Part shown: piece by piece, positions 33,366 to 48,839 of the stretch
Numbering within the stretch: position 1 is the first letter of the stretch
Layout: every line of letters begins with the position of its first letter
NCBI GenBank assembly: GCA_947561585.1
Contig: CANNZV010000420.1
Location: 62,001-126,000, forward strand
DNA length: 64,000 nt
From: Caprella mutica
Lineage: Eukaryota; Arthropoda; Malacostraca; Amphipoda; Caprellidae
Direction: 5' to 3'
Position numbers and translations under genes: made by a program
The notes under the pieces: model-generated
Seen by the model: the letters and a program-made list of their open reading frames with translations, nothing else
Databases searched by the model: none
Told to the model about the DNA's origin: nothing

Positions 33366-36300
33366 CGAAAAAATTGGTCACAAAGTATTATATGAAAATG
33401 GATATGAAATAATCACCAGCTTCTTTTTAGAAGATTATGTATGAGGATTGGACTGAAAAAATATGAGATTGTGGTGGGCTGTAGTACACTGGTTGGAAAT
33501 GGTATAGTTAGGTCTAATGTTGAAATCTACATCCTGTATCGATATTAAAGATTGAAAATACTGTATTAAAGAACCAGATATTATTCGTAACGAAACTATT
33601 TGAAATCAAATGAGAATTTGCTGTTGTATAAATAAATTTAGAAAATTAACATATATCATAGTGATATATAATTCAAACGAGAGCATATAGAATTCAATTG
33701 TTCGTATAACTAGACAAAGTAATAAAAGATAAGAAATAAAACAGTAAATTCAAGCTCTCCTATAAAAATATAAATCTGTCTCGGGTTTAGACACCTATAT
33801 TCTATCTACTTATTCTTAAAGGAGAACCTCAAATTCTGAAATGTTCTAGAATTCACTCATTATGCATTCGTAGAAGTAAGACAAAGAGAAGGTAATTACA
33901 AACCAGATACAGTAAATAGATTGACAAAAGAAATAATATGAAATAAAAGAAGAAGAACGGAGATAAGAACGATAACCGGTTGGAGTTTGAAAAATAACGA
34001 AAAAATTTGTCACAAAGTATTATATGAAAATGGATATGAAATAATCACCAGCTTCTTTTCAGAAGATTATGTATGAGGTTTGGACTGAAAAAAAAGGAGA
34101 ATGTGGTGGGCTTTAGTAAACTGGTTGGAAATGGTATTGTTAGGTCTAATGTTGGAATCTACATCCTGTATCGATATTAAAGATTAAAATTAATGTATTA
34201 AAGAACCAGATATTATTCGTAACGAAACTATTTGAAATCAAATAAGAATTTCTGTTGTTTAAATAAATTTAGAAAATTAACATATATCATAGTGATATTT
34301 AATTCAATCGAGAGCATATAGAATTCAATTGTTCGTATAACTAGACAAAGTAATAAAACATAAGTAATAAAACAGTAAATTCAAGCTCTCCTATAAAAAT
34401 ATAAATCTGTTTCGGGTTTAGACACCTATCTTCTATCTACTTATTCTCAGAGGAGAACCTCAAATTCTGAAATGTTCTAGAATTCACTCATTATGCATTT
34501 GTAGAAGTAAGACAATGAGAAGGTAATTTCAAACCAGATACAGTAAATAGATCGACAAAAGAAATAATATGAAAGAAAAGAAGAAGAACGGAGATAAGAA
34601 CGATAACCGGTTGGAGTTTGAAAAATAACGAAAAAATTGGTCACAAAGTATTATATGAAAATGGATATGAAATAATCACCAGCTTCTTTTCAGAAGATTA
34701 TGTATGAGGTTTGGACTGAAAAAAAAGGAGAATGTGGTGGGCTTAAGTAAACTGGTTGGAAATGGTATAGTTAGGTCTAATGTTGGAATCTACATCCTGT
34801 ATCGATATTAAAGATTAAAATTAATGTATTAAAGAACCAGATATTATTCGTAACGAAACTATTTGAAATCAAATAAGAATTTCTGTTGTATAAATAAATT
34901 TAGAAAATTAACATATATCATAGTGATATATAATTCAAACGAGAGCATATAGAATTCAATTGTTCGTATAACTAGACAAAGTAATAAAACATAAGTAATA
35001 AAACAGTAAATTCAAGCTCTCCTTTAAAAATATAAATCTGTCTCGGGTTTAGAAAACTATATTCCATCTACTTATTCTTAGAGGAGAACCTCAAATTCTG
35101 AAATGTTCTAGAATTCACTTATTATGCATTCGTAGAAGTAAGACAAAGAGAAGGTAATTACTAACCAGATACAGTAAATAGATTGACAAAAGAAATAATA
35201 TGAAAGAAAAGAAGAAGAACGGAGATAAGAACGATAACCGGTTGGAGTTTGAAAAATAACGAAAAAATTGGTCACAAAGTATTATATGAAAATGGATATG
35301 AAATAATCACCAGCTTCTTCTTAGAAGATTATGTATGAGGTTTGGACTGAAAAGAAGGAGATTGTGGTGGGCTGTAGTAAACTGGTTGGAGATGGTATAG
35401 TTAGGTCTAATGTTGGAATCTACAACCTGTATCGATATTAAAGATTAAAAATAATGTATTGAAGAACCAGATATTATTCGTAACGAAACTATTTGAAATC
35501 AAATAAGAATTTTCTGTTGTATAAATAAATTTAGAAAATTAACATATATCATAGTGATATATAATTCAAACGAGAGCATAAAGAATTCAATTGTTCGTAT
35601 AACTAGACAAAGTAATAAAACATAAGTAATAAAACAGTAAATTCAAGCTCTCCTATAAAAATATAAATCTGTTTCGGGTTTAGACACCTATATTCTATCT
35701 ACTTATTCTTAGAGGAGAACCTCAAATTCTGAAATGTTCTAGAATTCACTCATTATGCATTCGTAGAAGTAAGACAAAGAGAAGGTGATTTCAAACCAGA
35801 AACAGTAAATAGATCGACAAAAGAAATAATATGAAAGAAAAGGAGAAGAATGGAGATAAGAACGATAACCGGTTGGAGTTTGAAGAATAACGAGAAAACT
35901 GTTCACAAAGTATTGTATGAAAATGGATATAAAATAATCACCAGCTTCTTTTTAGAAGATTATGTATGAGGTTTGGACTGAAAAAAAGGAGATTGTGGTG
36001 GGCTGTAGTAAACTGGTTGGAAATGATATAGTTAGGTCTAATGTTGAAATCTACATCCTGTATCGATATTGAAGATTAAAAATACTGTATTAAAGAATCA
36101 GATATTATACGTAACGAAACTATTTGAAATCAAATAAGAGTTTGCTGTTGTAAAAATAAATTTAGAAAATTAACATATATCATAATGATATATAATTCAA
36201 ACGAGAGCATATAGAATTCAATTGTTCGTATAACTAGACAAAGTAACAAAACATAAGTAATAAAACAGTAAATTCAAGCTCTCCAATAAAAATATAAATC

Positions 36301-37900
36301 TGTTTCGGGTTTAGACACCTATATTCTATCTACTTATTCTTAGAGGAGAACCTCAAATTCTGAAATGTTCTAGAATTCACTCATTATGCATTCGTAGAAG
36401 TAAGACATAGAGAAGGTAATTTCAAACCAGAAACAGTAAATAGATCGACAAAAGAAATAATATGAAAGAAAAGGAGAAGAATGGAGATGAGAACGATAAC
36501 CGGTTGGAGTTTGAAAAATAACGAGAAAACTGTTCACAAAGTATTATATGAAAATGGGTATAAAATAATCACCAGCTTCTTTTTAGAATATTATGTATGA
36601 GGTTTAGACTGAAAAAAAAGGAGATTGTGGTGGGCTGTAGTAAACTGGTTGGAAATGATATAGTTAGGTCTAATGTTGAAATCTACATCCTGTATCGATA
36701 TTGAAGATTAAAAATACTGTATTAAAGAATCAGATATTATACGTAACGAAACTATTTGAAATCAAATAAGAGTTTGCTGTTGTAAAAATAAATTTAGAAA
36801 ATTAACATATATCATAGTGATATATAATTCAGACGAGAGCATGTAGAATTCAATTGTTCGTATAACTAGACAAAGTAATAAAACATAAGTAATAAAACAG
36901 TAAATTCAAGCTCTCCTATAAAAATATAAATCTGTCTCGGATTTAGACACCTATATTCTATCTACTTATTATTTGAGGAGAACCTCAAATTCTGAAATGT
37001 TCTAGAATTCACTCATTATGCATTCGTAGAAGTAAGACAAAGAGAAGGTAATTACAAACCAGATACAGTAAATAGATCGACAAAAGAAATAATATGAAAG
37101 AAAAGGAGAAGAATGGAGATAAGAACGATAACCGGTTGGAGTTTGAAAAATAACGAGAAAACTGTTCACAAAGTATTATATGAAAATGGATATAAAATAA
37201 TCACCAGCTTCTTTTTAGAAGATTATGTATGAGGTTTGGACTGAAAAAAAAGGAGAGTGTGGTGGCCTGTAGTAAACTGGTTGGAAATGATATAGTTAGG
37301 TCTAATGTTGAAATCTACATCATGTATCGATATTGAAGATTAAAAATTCTGTATTATAGAATCAGATATTATACGTAACGAAACTATTTGAAATCAAATA
37401 AGAGTTTGCTGTTGTAAAAATAAATTTAGAAAATTAACATATATCATAGTGATATATAATTCAAACGAGAGCATATAGAATTCAACTGTTCGTATAACTA
37501 GACAAAGTAATAAAAGATAAGAAATAAAACAGTAAATTCAAGCTCTCCTATAAAAATATAAATCTGTCTCGGGTTTAGACACCTATATTCTATCTACTTA
37601 TTCTTAAAGGAGAACCTCAAATTCTGAAATGTTCTAGAATTCACTCATTATGCATTCGTAGAAGTAAGACAAAGAGAAGGTAATTACAAACCAGATACAG
37701 TAAATAGATTGACAAAAGAAATAATATGAAATAAAAGAAGAAGAATGGAGATAAGAACGATATCCGGTTGGAGTTTGAAAAATAACGTAAAAACTGGTCA
37801 CAAAGTATATATGAAAATGGATATGAAATAATCATCAGCTTCTTTTCAGAAGATTATGTATGAGGTTTAGACTGAAAAAAAAGGAGAATGTGGTGGGCTG
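33366..37900. repeat. Duplicated satellite block, copy 1
   Basis: Monomers at 33366, 33998, 34629, 35260, 35891, 36522 and 37154 reappear at 38416, 39680, 40310, 40941, 41572, 42203 and 42835. Shared private marks include GGGCTTAAGTAAAC (34740, 40421), GGTTGGAGATGG (35387, 41067), GAGGTTTAGACTG (36599, 42281) and TATTTGAGGAG (near 36970, 42650). The offset is 8 monomers for the first and 9 for the rest, because this copy lacks the GAGCTGCAG monomer present at 39048. Confidence 0.8.
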
Positions 37901-38415
37901 TAGTAAACTGGTTGGAAATGGTATAGTTAGGTCTAATGTTGGAATCTACATCCTGTATCGATATTAAAGATTAAAATTAATGTATTAAAGAACCAGATAT
38001 TATTCGTAACGAAACTATTTGAAATCAAATAAGAATTTCTGTTGTATAAATAAATTTAGAAAATTAACATATATCATAGTGATATATAATTCAAACGAGA
38101 GCATATATAATTCAATTGTTCGTATAACTAGACAAAGTAATAAAACATAAGTAATAAAACATTAAATTCAAGCTCTCCTTTAAAAATATAAATCTGTTTC
38201 GGGTTTAGAAAACTATATTCCATCTACTTATTCTTAGAGGAGAACCTCAAATTCTGAAATATTCTAGAATTAACTTATTATGCATTCGTAGAAGTAAGAC
38301 AAAGAGAAGGTAATTACGAACCAGATACAGTAAATAGATTGACAAAAGAAATAATATGAAAGAAAAGAAGAAGAACGAAGATAAGAACGATAACCGGTTA
38401 GAGTTTGAAAAATAA

Positions 38416-41400
38416 CGAAAAAATTGGTCACAAAGTATTATATGAAAATGGATATGAAATAATCACCAGCTTCTTTTTAGAAGATTATGTATGAGGATTG
38501 GACTGAAAAAAAATGAGATTGTGGTGGGCTGTAGTACACTGGTTGGAAATGGTATAGTTAGGTCTAATGTTGAAATCTACATCCTGTATCGATATTAAAG
38601 ATTGAAAATACTGTATTAAAGAACCAGATATTATTCGTAACGAAACTATTTGAAATCAAATGAGAATTTGCTGTTGTATAAATAAATTTAGAAAATTAAC
38701 ATATATCATAGTGATATATAATTCAAACGAGAGCATATAGAATTCAATTGTTCGTATAACTAGACAAAGTAATAAAAGATAAGAAATAAAACAGAAAATT
38801 CAAGCTCTCCTATAAAAATATAAATCTGTCTCGGGTTTAGACACCTATATTCTATCTACTTATTCTTAAAGGAGAACCTCAAATTCTGAAATGTTCTAGA
38901 ATTCACTCATTATGCATTCGTAGAAGTAAGACAAAGAGAAGGTAATTACAAACCAGATACAGTAAATAGATTGACAAAAGAAATAATATGAAATAAAAGA
39001 AGAAGAACGGAGATAAGAACGATAACCGGTTGGAGTTTGAAAAATAACGAAAAAATTGGTCACAAAGTATTATATGAAAATGGATATGAAATAATCACCA
39101 GCTTCTTCTTAGAAGATTATGTATGAGGTTTGGACTGAAAAAAAATGAGATTGTGGTGAGCTGCAGTACACTGGTTGGAAATGGTATAGTTAGGTCTAGT
39201 GTTGGAATCTACAACCTGTATCGATATTAAAGATTAAAAATAATGTATTAAAGAACCAGATATTATTCGTAACGAAACTATTTGAAATCAAATAAGAATT
39301 TTCTGTTGTATAGATAAATTTAGAAAATTAACATATATCATAGTGATATATAATTCAATCGAGAGCATATAGAATTCAATTGTTCGTATAACTAGACAAA
39401 GTAATAAAACATAAGTAATAAAACAGTAAATTCAAGCTCTCCTATAAAAATATAAATCTGTTTCGGGTTTAGACACCTATCTTCTATCTACTTATTCTTA
39501 GAGGAGAACCTCAAATTCTGAAATGTTCTAGAATTCACTCATTATGCATTCGTAGAAATAAGACAATGAGAAGGTAATTTCAAACCAGATACAGTAAATA
39601 GATCGACAAAAGAAATAATATGAAAGAAAAGAAGAAGAACGGAGATAAGAACGATAACCGGTTGGAGTTTGAAAAATAACGAAAAAATTGGTCACAAAGT
39701 ATTATATGAAAATGGATATGAAATAATCACCAGCTTCTTTTCAGAAGATTATGTATGAGGTTTGGACTGAAAAAAAAGGAGAATGTGGTGGGCTTTAGTA
39801 AACTGGTTGGAAATGGTATAGTTAGGTCTAATGTTGGAATCTACATCCTGTATCGATATTAAAGATTAAAATTAATGTATTAAAGAACCAGATATTATTC
39901 GTACCGAAACTATTTGAAATCAAATAAGAATTTCTGTTGTTTAATAAATTTAGAAAATTAACATATATCATAGTGATATTTAATTCAATCGAGAGCATAT
40001 AGAATTCAATTGTTCGTATAACTAGACAAAGTAATGAAACATAAGTAATAAAACAGTAAATTCAAGCTCTCCTATAAAAATATAAATCTGTTTCGGGTTT
40101 AGACACCTATCTTCTATCTACTTATTCTCAGAGGAGAACCTCAAATTCTGAAATGTTCTAGAATTCACTCATTATGCATTCGTAGAAGTAAGACAATGAG
40201 AAGGTAATTTCAAACCAGATACAGTAAATAGATCGACAAAAGAAATAATATGAAAGAAAAGAAGAAGAACGGAGATAAGAACGATAACCGGTTGGAGTTT
40301 GAAAAATAACGAAAAAATTGGTCACAAAGTATTATATGAAAATGGATATGAAATAATCACCAGCTTCTTTTCAGAAGATTATGTATGAGGTTTGGACTGA
40401 AAAAAAAGGAGAATGTGGTGGGCTTAAGTAAACTGGTTGGAAATGGTATAGTTAGGTCTAATGTTGGAATCTACATCCTGTATCGATATTAAAGATTAAA
40501 ATTAATGTATTAAAGAACCAGATATTATTCGTAACGAAACTATTTGAAATCAAATAAGAATTTCTGTTGTATAAATAAATTTAGAAAATTAACATATATC
40601 ATAGTGATATATAATTCAAACGAGAGCATATAGAATTCAATTGTTCGTATAACTAGACAAAGTAATAAAACATAAGTAATAAAACAGTAAATTCAAGCTC
40701 TCCTTTAAAAATATAAATCTGTCTCGGGTTTAGAAAACTATATTCCATCTACTTATTCTTAGAGGAGAACCTCAAATTCTGAAATGTTCTAGAATTCACT
40801 TATTATGCATTCGTAGAAGTAAGACAAAGAGAAGGTAATTACTAACCAGATACAGTAAATAGATTGACAAAAGAAATAATATGAAAGAAAAGAAGAAGAA
40901 CGGAGATAAGAACGATAACCGGTTGGAGTTTGAAAAATAACGAAAAAATTGGTCACAAAGTATTATATGAAAATGGATATGAAATAATCACCAGCTTCTT
41001 CTTAGAAGATTATGTATGAGGTTTGGACTGAAAAGAAGGAGATTGTGGTGGGCTGTAGTAAACTGGTTGGAGATGGTATAGTTAGGTCTAATGTTGGAAT
41101 CTACAACCTGTATCGATATTAAAGATTAAAAATAATGTATTGAAGAACCAGATATTATTCGTAACGAAACTATTTGAAATCAAATAAGAATTTTCTGTTG
41201 TATAAATAAATTTAGAAAATTAACATATATCATAGTGATATATAATTCAAACGAGAGCATAAAGAATTCAATTGTTCGTATAACTAGACAAAGTAATAAA
41301 ACATAAGTAATAAAACAGTAAATTCAAGCTCTCCTATAAAAATATAAATCTGTTTCGGGTTTAGACACCTATATTCTATCTACTTATTCATAGAGGAGAA

Positions 41401-42945
41401 CCTCAAATTCTGAAATGTTCTAGAATTCACTCATTATGCATTCGTAGAAGTAAGACAAAGAGAAGGTGATTTCAAACCAGAAACAGTAAATAGATCGACA
41501 AAAGAAATAATATGAAAGAAAAGGAGAAGAATGGAGATAAGAACGATAACCGGTTGGAGTTTGAAGAATAACGAGAAAACTGTTCACAAAGTATTGTATG
41601 AAAATGGATATAAAATAATCACCAGCTTCTTTTTAGAAGATTATGTATGAGGTTTGGACTGAAAAAAAGGAGATTGTGGTGGGCTGTAGTAAACTGGTTG
41701 GAAATGATATAGTTAGGTCTAATGTTGAAATCTACATCCTGTATCGATATTGAAGATTAAAAATACTGTATTAAAGAATCAGATATTATACGTAACGAAA
41801 CTATTTGAAATCAAATAAGAGTTTGCTGTTGTAAAAATAAATTTAGAAAATTAACATATATCATAGTGATATATAATTCAAACGAGAGCATATAGAATTC
41901 AATTGTTCGTATAACTAGACAAAGTAACAAAACATAAGTAATAAAACAGTAAATTCAAGCTCTCCAATAAAAATATAAATCTGTTTCGGGTTTAGACACC
42001 TATATTCTATCTACTTATTCTTAGAGGAGAACCTCAAATTCTGAAATGTTCTAGAATTCACTCATTATGCATTCGTAGAAGTAAGACATAGAGAAGGTAA
42101 TTTCAAACCAGAAACAGTAAATAGATCGACAAAAGAAATAATATGAAAGAAAAGGAGAAGAATGGAGATGAGAACGATAACCGGTTGGAGTTTGAAAAAT
42201 AACGAGAAAACTGTTCACAAAGTATTATATGAAAATGGGTATAAAATAATCACCAGCTTCTTTTTAGAATATTATGTATGAGGTTTAGACTGAAAAAAAA
42301 GGAGATTGTGGTGGGCTGTAGTAAACTGGTTGGAAATGATATAGTTAGGTCTAATGTTGAAATCTACATCCTGTATCGATATTGAAGATTAAAAATACTG
42401 TATTAAAGAATCAGATATTATACGTAACGAAACTATTTGAAATCAAATAAGAGTTTGCTGTTGTAAAAATAAATTTAGAAAATTAACATATATCATAGTG
42501 ATATATAATTCAGACGAGAGCATGTAGAATTCAATTGTTCGTATAACTAGACAAAGTAATAAAACATAAGTAATGAAACAGTAAATTCAAGCTCTCCTAT
42601 AAAAATATAAATCTGTCTCGGATTTAGACACCTATATTCTATCTACTTATTATTTGAGGAGAACCTCAAATTCTGAAATGTTCTAGAATTCACTCATTAT
42701 GCATTCGTAGAAGTAAGACAAAGAGAAGGTAATTACAAACCAGATACAGTAAATAGATCGACAAAAGAAATAATATGAAAGAAAAGGAGAAGAATGGAGA
42801 TAAGAACGATAACCGGTTGGAGTTTGAAAAATAACGAGAAAACTGTTCACAAAGTATTATATGAAAATGGATATAAAATAATCACCAGCTTCTTTTTAGA
42901 AGATTATGTATGAGGTTTGGACTGAAAAAAAAGGAGAGTGTGGTG
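38416..42945. repeat. Duplicated satellite block, copy 2
   Basis: Counterpart of 33366-37900 with one additional monomer at 39048-39679 (GAGCTGCAG class). The order GGATTGG monomer, GAGCTGCAG monomer, GGGCTTTAG monomer also occurs at 23894-25788. The extra monomer is therefore ancestral, and the other copy has lost it. Homology to copy 1 ends inside the monomer starting at 42835, around 42945. Confidence 0.8.
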
Positions 42946-45459
42946 GGCTGTAGTAAACTGGTTGGAAATGGTATAGTTAGGTCTAATGTTGGAATTTACA
43001 TCCTGTATCGATATTAAAGATTTAAATTAATGTATTAAAGAACCAGATATTATTCGTAACGAAACTATTTGAAATCAAATAAGAATTTCTGTTGTATAAA
43101 TAAATTTAGAAAATTAACATATATCATAGTGATATATAATTCAAACGAGAGCATATAGAATTCAATTGTTCGTATAACTAGACAAAGTAATAAAACATAA
43201 GTAATAAAACAGTAAATTCAAGCTCTCCTTTAAAAATATAAATCTGTTTCGGGTTTAGAAAACTATATTCCATCTACTTATTCTTAGAGGAGAACCTCAA
43301 ATTCTGAAATGTTCTAGAATTAACTTATTATGCATTCGTAGAAGTAAGACAAAGAGAAGGTAATTACAAACCAGATACAGTAAGTAGATTGACAAAAGAA
43401 ATAATATGAAAGAAAAGAAGAAGAACGGAGATAAGAACGATAACCGGTTGGAGTTTGAAAAATAACGAAAAAATTGGTCACTAAGTATTATATGAAAATG
43501 GATATGAAATAATCACCAGCTTCTTTTCAGAAGATTATGTATGAGGTTTGGACTGAAAAAAAATGAGATTGTGGTGGGCTGTAGTACACTGGTTGAAACG
43601 GTATAGTTAGGTCTAATGTTGAAATCTACATCCTGTATCGATATTTAAGATTGAAAATACTGTATTAAAGAACCAGATATTATTCGTAACGAAACTATTT
43701 GAAATCAAATGAGAATTTGCTATTGTATAAATAAATTTAGAAAATTAACATATATCATAGTGATATATAATTCAAACGAGAGCATATAGAATTCAATTGT
43801 TCGTATAACTAGACAAAGTAATAAAACATAAGTAATAAAACAGTAAATTCAAGCTCTCCTATAAAAATATAAATCTGTTTCGGGTTTAGACACCTATATT
43901 CTATCTACTTATTCTTAGAGGAGAACCTCAAATTCTGAAATGTTCTAGAATTCACTCATTATGCATTCGTAGAAGTAAGACAAAGAGAAGGTAATTACAA
44001 ACCAGATACAGTAAATAGATTGACAAAAGAAATAATATGAAAGAAAAGAAGAAGAACGGAGATAAGAACGATAACCGGTTGGAGTTTGAAAAATAACGAA
44101 AAAATTGGTCACAAAGTATTATATAAAATGGATATGAAATAATCACCAGCTTCTTCTTAGAAAATTATATATGAGGTTTGGACTGAAAAGAAGGAGATTG
44201 TGGTGGGCTGTAGTAAACTGGTTGGAAATGGTATAGTTAGGTCTAATGTTGGAATCTACAACCTGTATCGATATTAAAGATTAAAAATAATGTATTGAAG
44301 AACCAGATATTATTCGTAACGAAACTATTTGAAATCAAATAAGAATTTTCTGTTGTATAAATAAATTTAGAAAATTAACATATATCATAGTGATATATAA
44401 TTCAAACGAGAGCATATAGAATTCAATTGTTCGTATAACTAGACAAAGTAATAAAACATAAGTAATAAAACAGTAAATTCAAGCTCTCCTATAAAAATAT
44501 AAATCTGTTTCGGGTTTAGACACCTATATTCTATCTACTTATTCTTAGAGGAGAACCTCAAATTCTGAAATGTTCTAGAATTCACTCATTATGCATTCGT
44601 AGAAGTTAGACAAAGAGAAGGTGATTTCAAACCAGAAACAGTAAATAGATCGACAAAAGAAATAATATGAAAGAAAAGGAGAAGAATGGAGATAAGAACG
44701 ATAACCGGTTGGAGTTTGAAAAATAACGAGAAAACTGTTCACAAAGTATTGTATGAAAATGGATATAAAATAATCACCAGCTTCTTTTTAGAAGATTATG
44801 TATGAGGTTTGGACTGAAAAAAAGGAGATTGTGGTGGGCTGTAGTACACTGGTTGAAACGGTATAGTTAGGTCTAATGTTGAAATCTACATCCTGTATCG
44901 ATATTAAAGATTGAAAATACTGTATTAAAGAACCAGATATTATTCGTAACGAAACTATTTGAAATCAAATAAGAATTTTCTGTTGTATAAATAAATTTAG
45001 AAAATTAACATATATCATAGTGATATATAATTCAAACAAGAGCATATAGAATTCAATTGTTCGTATAACTAGACAAAGTAATAAAACATAAGTAATAAAA
45101 CAGTAAATTCAAGCTCTCCTTTAAAAATATAGATCTGTCTCGGGTTTAGACAACTATATTCCATCTACTTATTCTTAGAGGAGAACCTCAAATTCTGAAA
45201 TGTTCTAGAATTCATTTATTATGCATTCGTAGAAGTAAGACAAAGAGAAGGTAATTACAAACGAGATACAGTAAATAGATTGACAAAAGAAATAATATGA
45301 AAGAAAAGAAGAAGAACGGAGATAAGAACGATAACCGGTTGGAGTTTGAAAAATAACGAAAAAATTGGTCACAAAGTATTATATGAAAATGGATATGAAA
45401 TAATCACCAGCTTCTTTTTAGAAGATTATGTATGAGGTTTGGACTGAAAAAAAATGAGA

Positions 45460-48400
45460 TTGTGGTGGGCTGTAGTAAACTGGTTGGAAATGGTATAGTT
45501 AGGTCTAATGTTGGAATTTACATCCTGTATCGATATTAAAGATTTAAATTAATGTATTAAAGAACCAGATATTATTCGTAACGAAACTATTTGAAATCAA
45601 ATAAGAATTTCTGTTGTATAAATAAATTTAGAAAATTAACATATATCATAGTGATATATAATTCAAACGAGAGCATATAGAATTCAATTGTTCGTATAAC
45701 TAGACAAAGTAATAAAACATAAGTAATAAAACAGTAAATTCAAGCTCTCCTTTAAAAATATAAATCTGTTTCGGGTTTAGAAAACTATATTCCATCTACT
45801 TATTCTTAGAGGAGAACCTCAAATTCTGAAATGTTCTAGAATTAACTTATTATGCATTCGTAGAAGTAAGACAAAGAGAAGGTAATTACAAACCAGATAC
45901 AGTAAGTAGATTGACAAAAGAAATAATATGAAAGAAAAGAAGAAGAACGGAGATAAGAACGATAACCGGTTGGAGTTTGAAAAATAACGAAAAAATTGGT
46001 CACTAAGTATTATATGAAAATGGATATGAAATAATCACCAGCTTCTTTTCAGAAGATTATGTATGAGGTTTGGACTGAAAAAAAATGAGATTGTGGTGGG
46101 CTGTAGTACACTGGTTGAAACGGTATAGTTAGGTCTAATGTTGAAATCTACATCCTGTATCGATATTTAAGATTGAAAATACTGTATTAAAGAACCAGAT
46201 ATTATTCGTAACGAAACTATTTGAAATCAAATGAGAATTTGCTATTGTATAAATAAATTTAGAAAATTAACATATATCATAGTGATATATAATTCAAACG
46301 AGAGCATATAGAATTCAATTGTTCGTATAACTAGACAAAGTAATAAAAGATAAGTAATAAAACAGTAAATTCAAGCTCTCCTATAAAAATATAAATCTGT
46401 ATCGGGTTTAGACACCTATATTCCATCTACATATTCTTAGAGGAGAACCTCAAATTCTGAAATGTTCTAGAATTCACTTGTTATGCATTCGAGAAGTAAG
46501 ACAAAAAGAAGGTAATTTCAAACCAGAAACAGTAAATAGATTGACAAAAGAAATAATATGAAAGAAAAGGAGAAGAATGGAGATAAGAACGATAACTGGT
46601 TGGAGTTTGAAAAATAATGAGAAAACTAGTCACAAAGTATTATATGAAAATGGATATGAAATAATCACCAGCTTCTTTTTAGAAAATTATGTATGAGGTT
46701 TGGACTGAAAAAAAATGAGATTGTGGTGGGCTGCAGTACACTGGTTGGAAATGGTATAGTTAGGTCTAGTGTTGGAATCTACAACCTGTATCGATATTAA
46801 AGATTAAAAATAATGTATTAAAGAACCAGATATTATTCGTAACGAAACTATTTGAAATCAGAAAAGAATTTTCTGTTGTATAAATAAATTTAGAAAATTA
46901 ACATATATCATAGTGATATATAATTCAATCGAGAGCATATAGAGTTCAATTGTTCCTATAACTAGATAAAGTAATAAAACATAAGTAATAAAACAGTAAA
47001 TTCAAGCTCTCCTATAAAAATATAAATCTGTTTCGGGTTTAGACACCTATCTTCTATCTACTTATTCTTAGAGGAGAACCTCAAATTCTGAAATGTTCTA
47101 GAATTCACTCATTATGCATTCGTAGAAGTAAGACAATGAAAAGGTAATTTCAAACCAGATACAGTAAATAGATCGACAAAAGAAATAATATGAAAGAAAA
47201 GAAGAAGAACGGAGATAAAAACGATAACCGGTTGGAGTTTGAAAAATAACGAAAAAATTGGTCACAAAGTATTATATGAAAATGGATATAAAATAATCAC
47301 CAGCTTCTTTTCAGAAGATTATGTATGAGGTTTGGACTGAAAAAAAGGAGAATGTGGTGGGCTGTAGTAAACTGGTTGGAAATGGTATAGTTAGGTCTAA
47401 TGTTGGAATCTACATCCTGTATCGATATTAAAGATTAAAATTAATGTATTAAAGAACCAGTTATTATTCGTAACGAAACTATTTGAAATCAAATAAGAAT
47501 TTCTGTTGTATAAATAAATTTAGAAAATTAACATATATCATAGTGATATATAATTCAAACGAGAGCATATAGAATTCAATTGTTCGTATAACTAGACAAA
47601 GTAATAAAACATAAGTAATAAAACTGTAAATTCAAGCTCTCCTTTAAAAATATAAATCTGTCTCGGGTTTAGAAAACTATATTCCATCTACTTATTCTTA
47701 GAGGAGAACCTCAAATTCTGAAATGTTCTAGAATTCACTCATTATGCATTCGTAGAAGTAAGACATAGAGAAGGTAATTTCAAACCAGAAACAGTAAATA
47801 GATCGACAAAAGAAATAATATGAAAGAAAAGGAGAAGAATGGAGATGAGAACGATAACCGGTTGGAGTTTGAAAAATAACGATAAAGCTGTTCACAAAGT
47901 ATTATATGAAAATGGATATAAAATAATCACCAGCTTCTTTTTAGAAGATTATGTATGAGGTTTGGACTGAAAAAAGGAGATTGTGGTGGGCTGTAGTAAA
48001 CTGGTTGGAAATGGTATAGTTAGGTCTAATGTTGGAATCTACAACCTGTATCGATATTAAAGATTAAAAATAATGTATTAAAGAACCAGATATTATTCGT
48101 AACGAAACAATTTGAAATCAAATAAGAATTTTCTGTTGTATAAATAAATATAGAAAAAAAAACATATATCATAGTGATATATAATTCAAACGAGAGCATA
48201 TAGAATTCAATTGTTCGTATAACTAGACAAAGTAATAAAACATAAGTAATAAAACAGTAAATTCAAGCTTTCCTATAAAAATATAAATCTGTTTCGGGTT
48301 TAGACACCTATATTCTATCTACTTATTCTTAGAGGAGAACCTCAAATTCTGAAATGTTCTAGAATTCACTCATTATGCATTCGTAGAAGTAAGACAATGA

Positions 48401-48830
48401 AAAGGTAATTTCAAACCAGAAACAGTAAATAGATCGACAAAAGAAATAATATGAAAGAAAAGGAGAAGAATGGAGATAAGAACGATAACTGGTTGGAGTT
48501 TGAAAAATAATGAGAAAACTAGTCACAAAGTATTATATGAAAATGGATATGAAATAATCACCAGCTTCTTTTTAGGAAATTATGTATGAGGTTTGGACTG
48601 AAAAAAAATGAGATTGTGGTGGGCTGCAGTACACTGGTTGGAAATGGTATAGTTAGGTCTAGTGTTGGAATCTACAACCTGTATCGATATTAAAGATTAA
48701 AAATAATGTATTAAAGAACCAGTTATTATTCGTAACGAAACTATTTGAAATCGAATGAGAATTTGCTATTGTATAAATAAATTTAGAAAATTAACATATA
48801 TCATAGTGATATATAATTCAAACGAGAGCA
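45460..48830. repeat. Duplicated satellite block (18-monomer offset), copy 1
   Basis: Matches 56815-60185 at an offset near 11355 bp (18 monomers). Shared private marks are GGAATTTACATCCTG (45514, 56869), GGAGATAAAAACG (47212, 58566), CGATAAAGCTGTTCAC (47880, 59235) and TTTTTAGGAAATTATG (48570, 59925). The copies differ at scattered bases only, for example GCATTCGAGAAG against GCATTCGAGATG. Confidence 0.8.
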
Positions 48831-48839
48831 TATATAATT

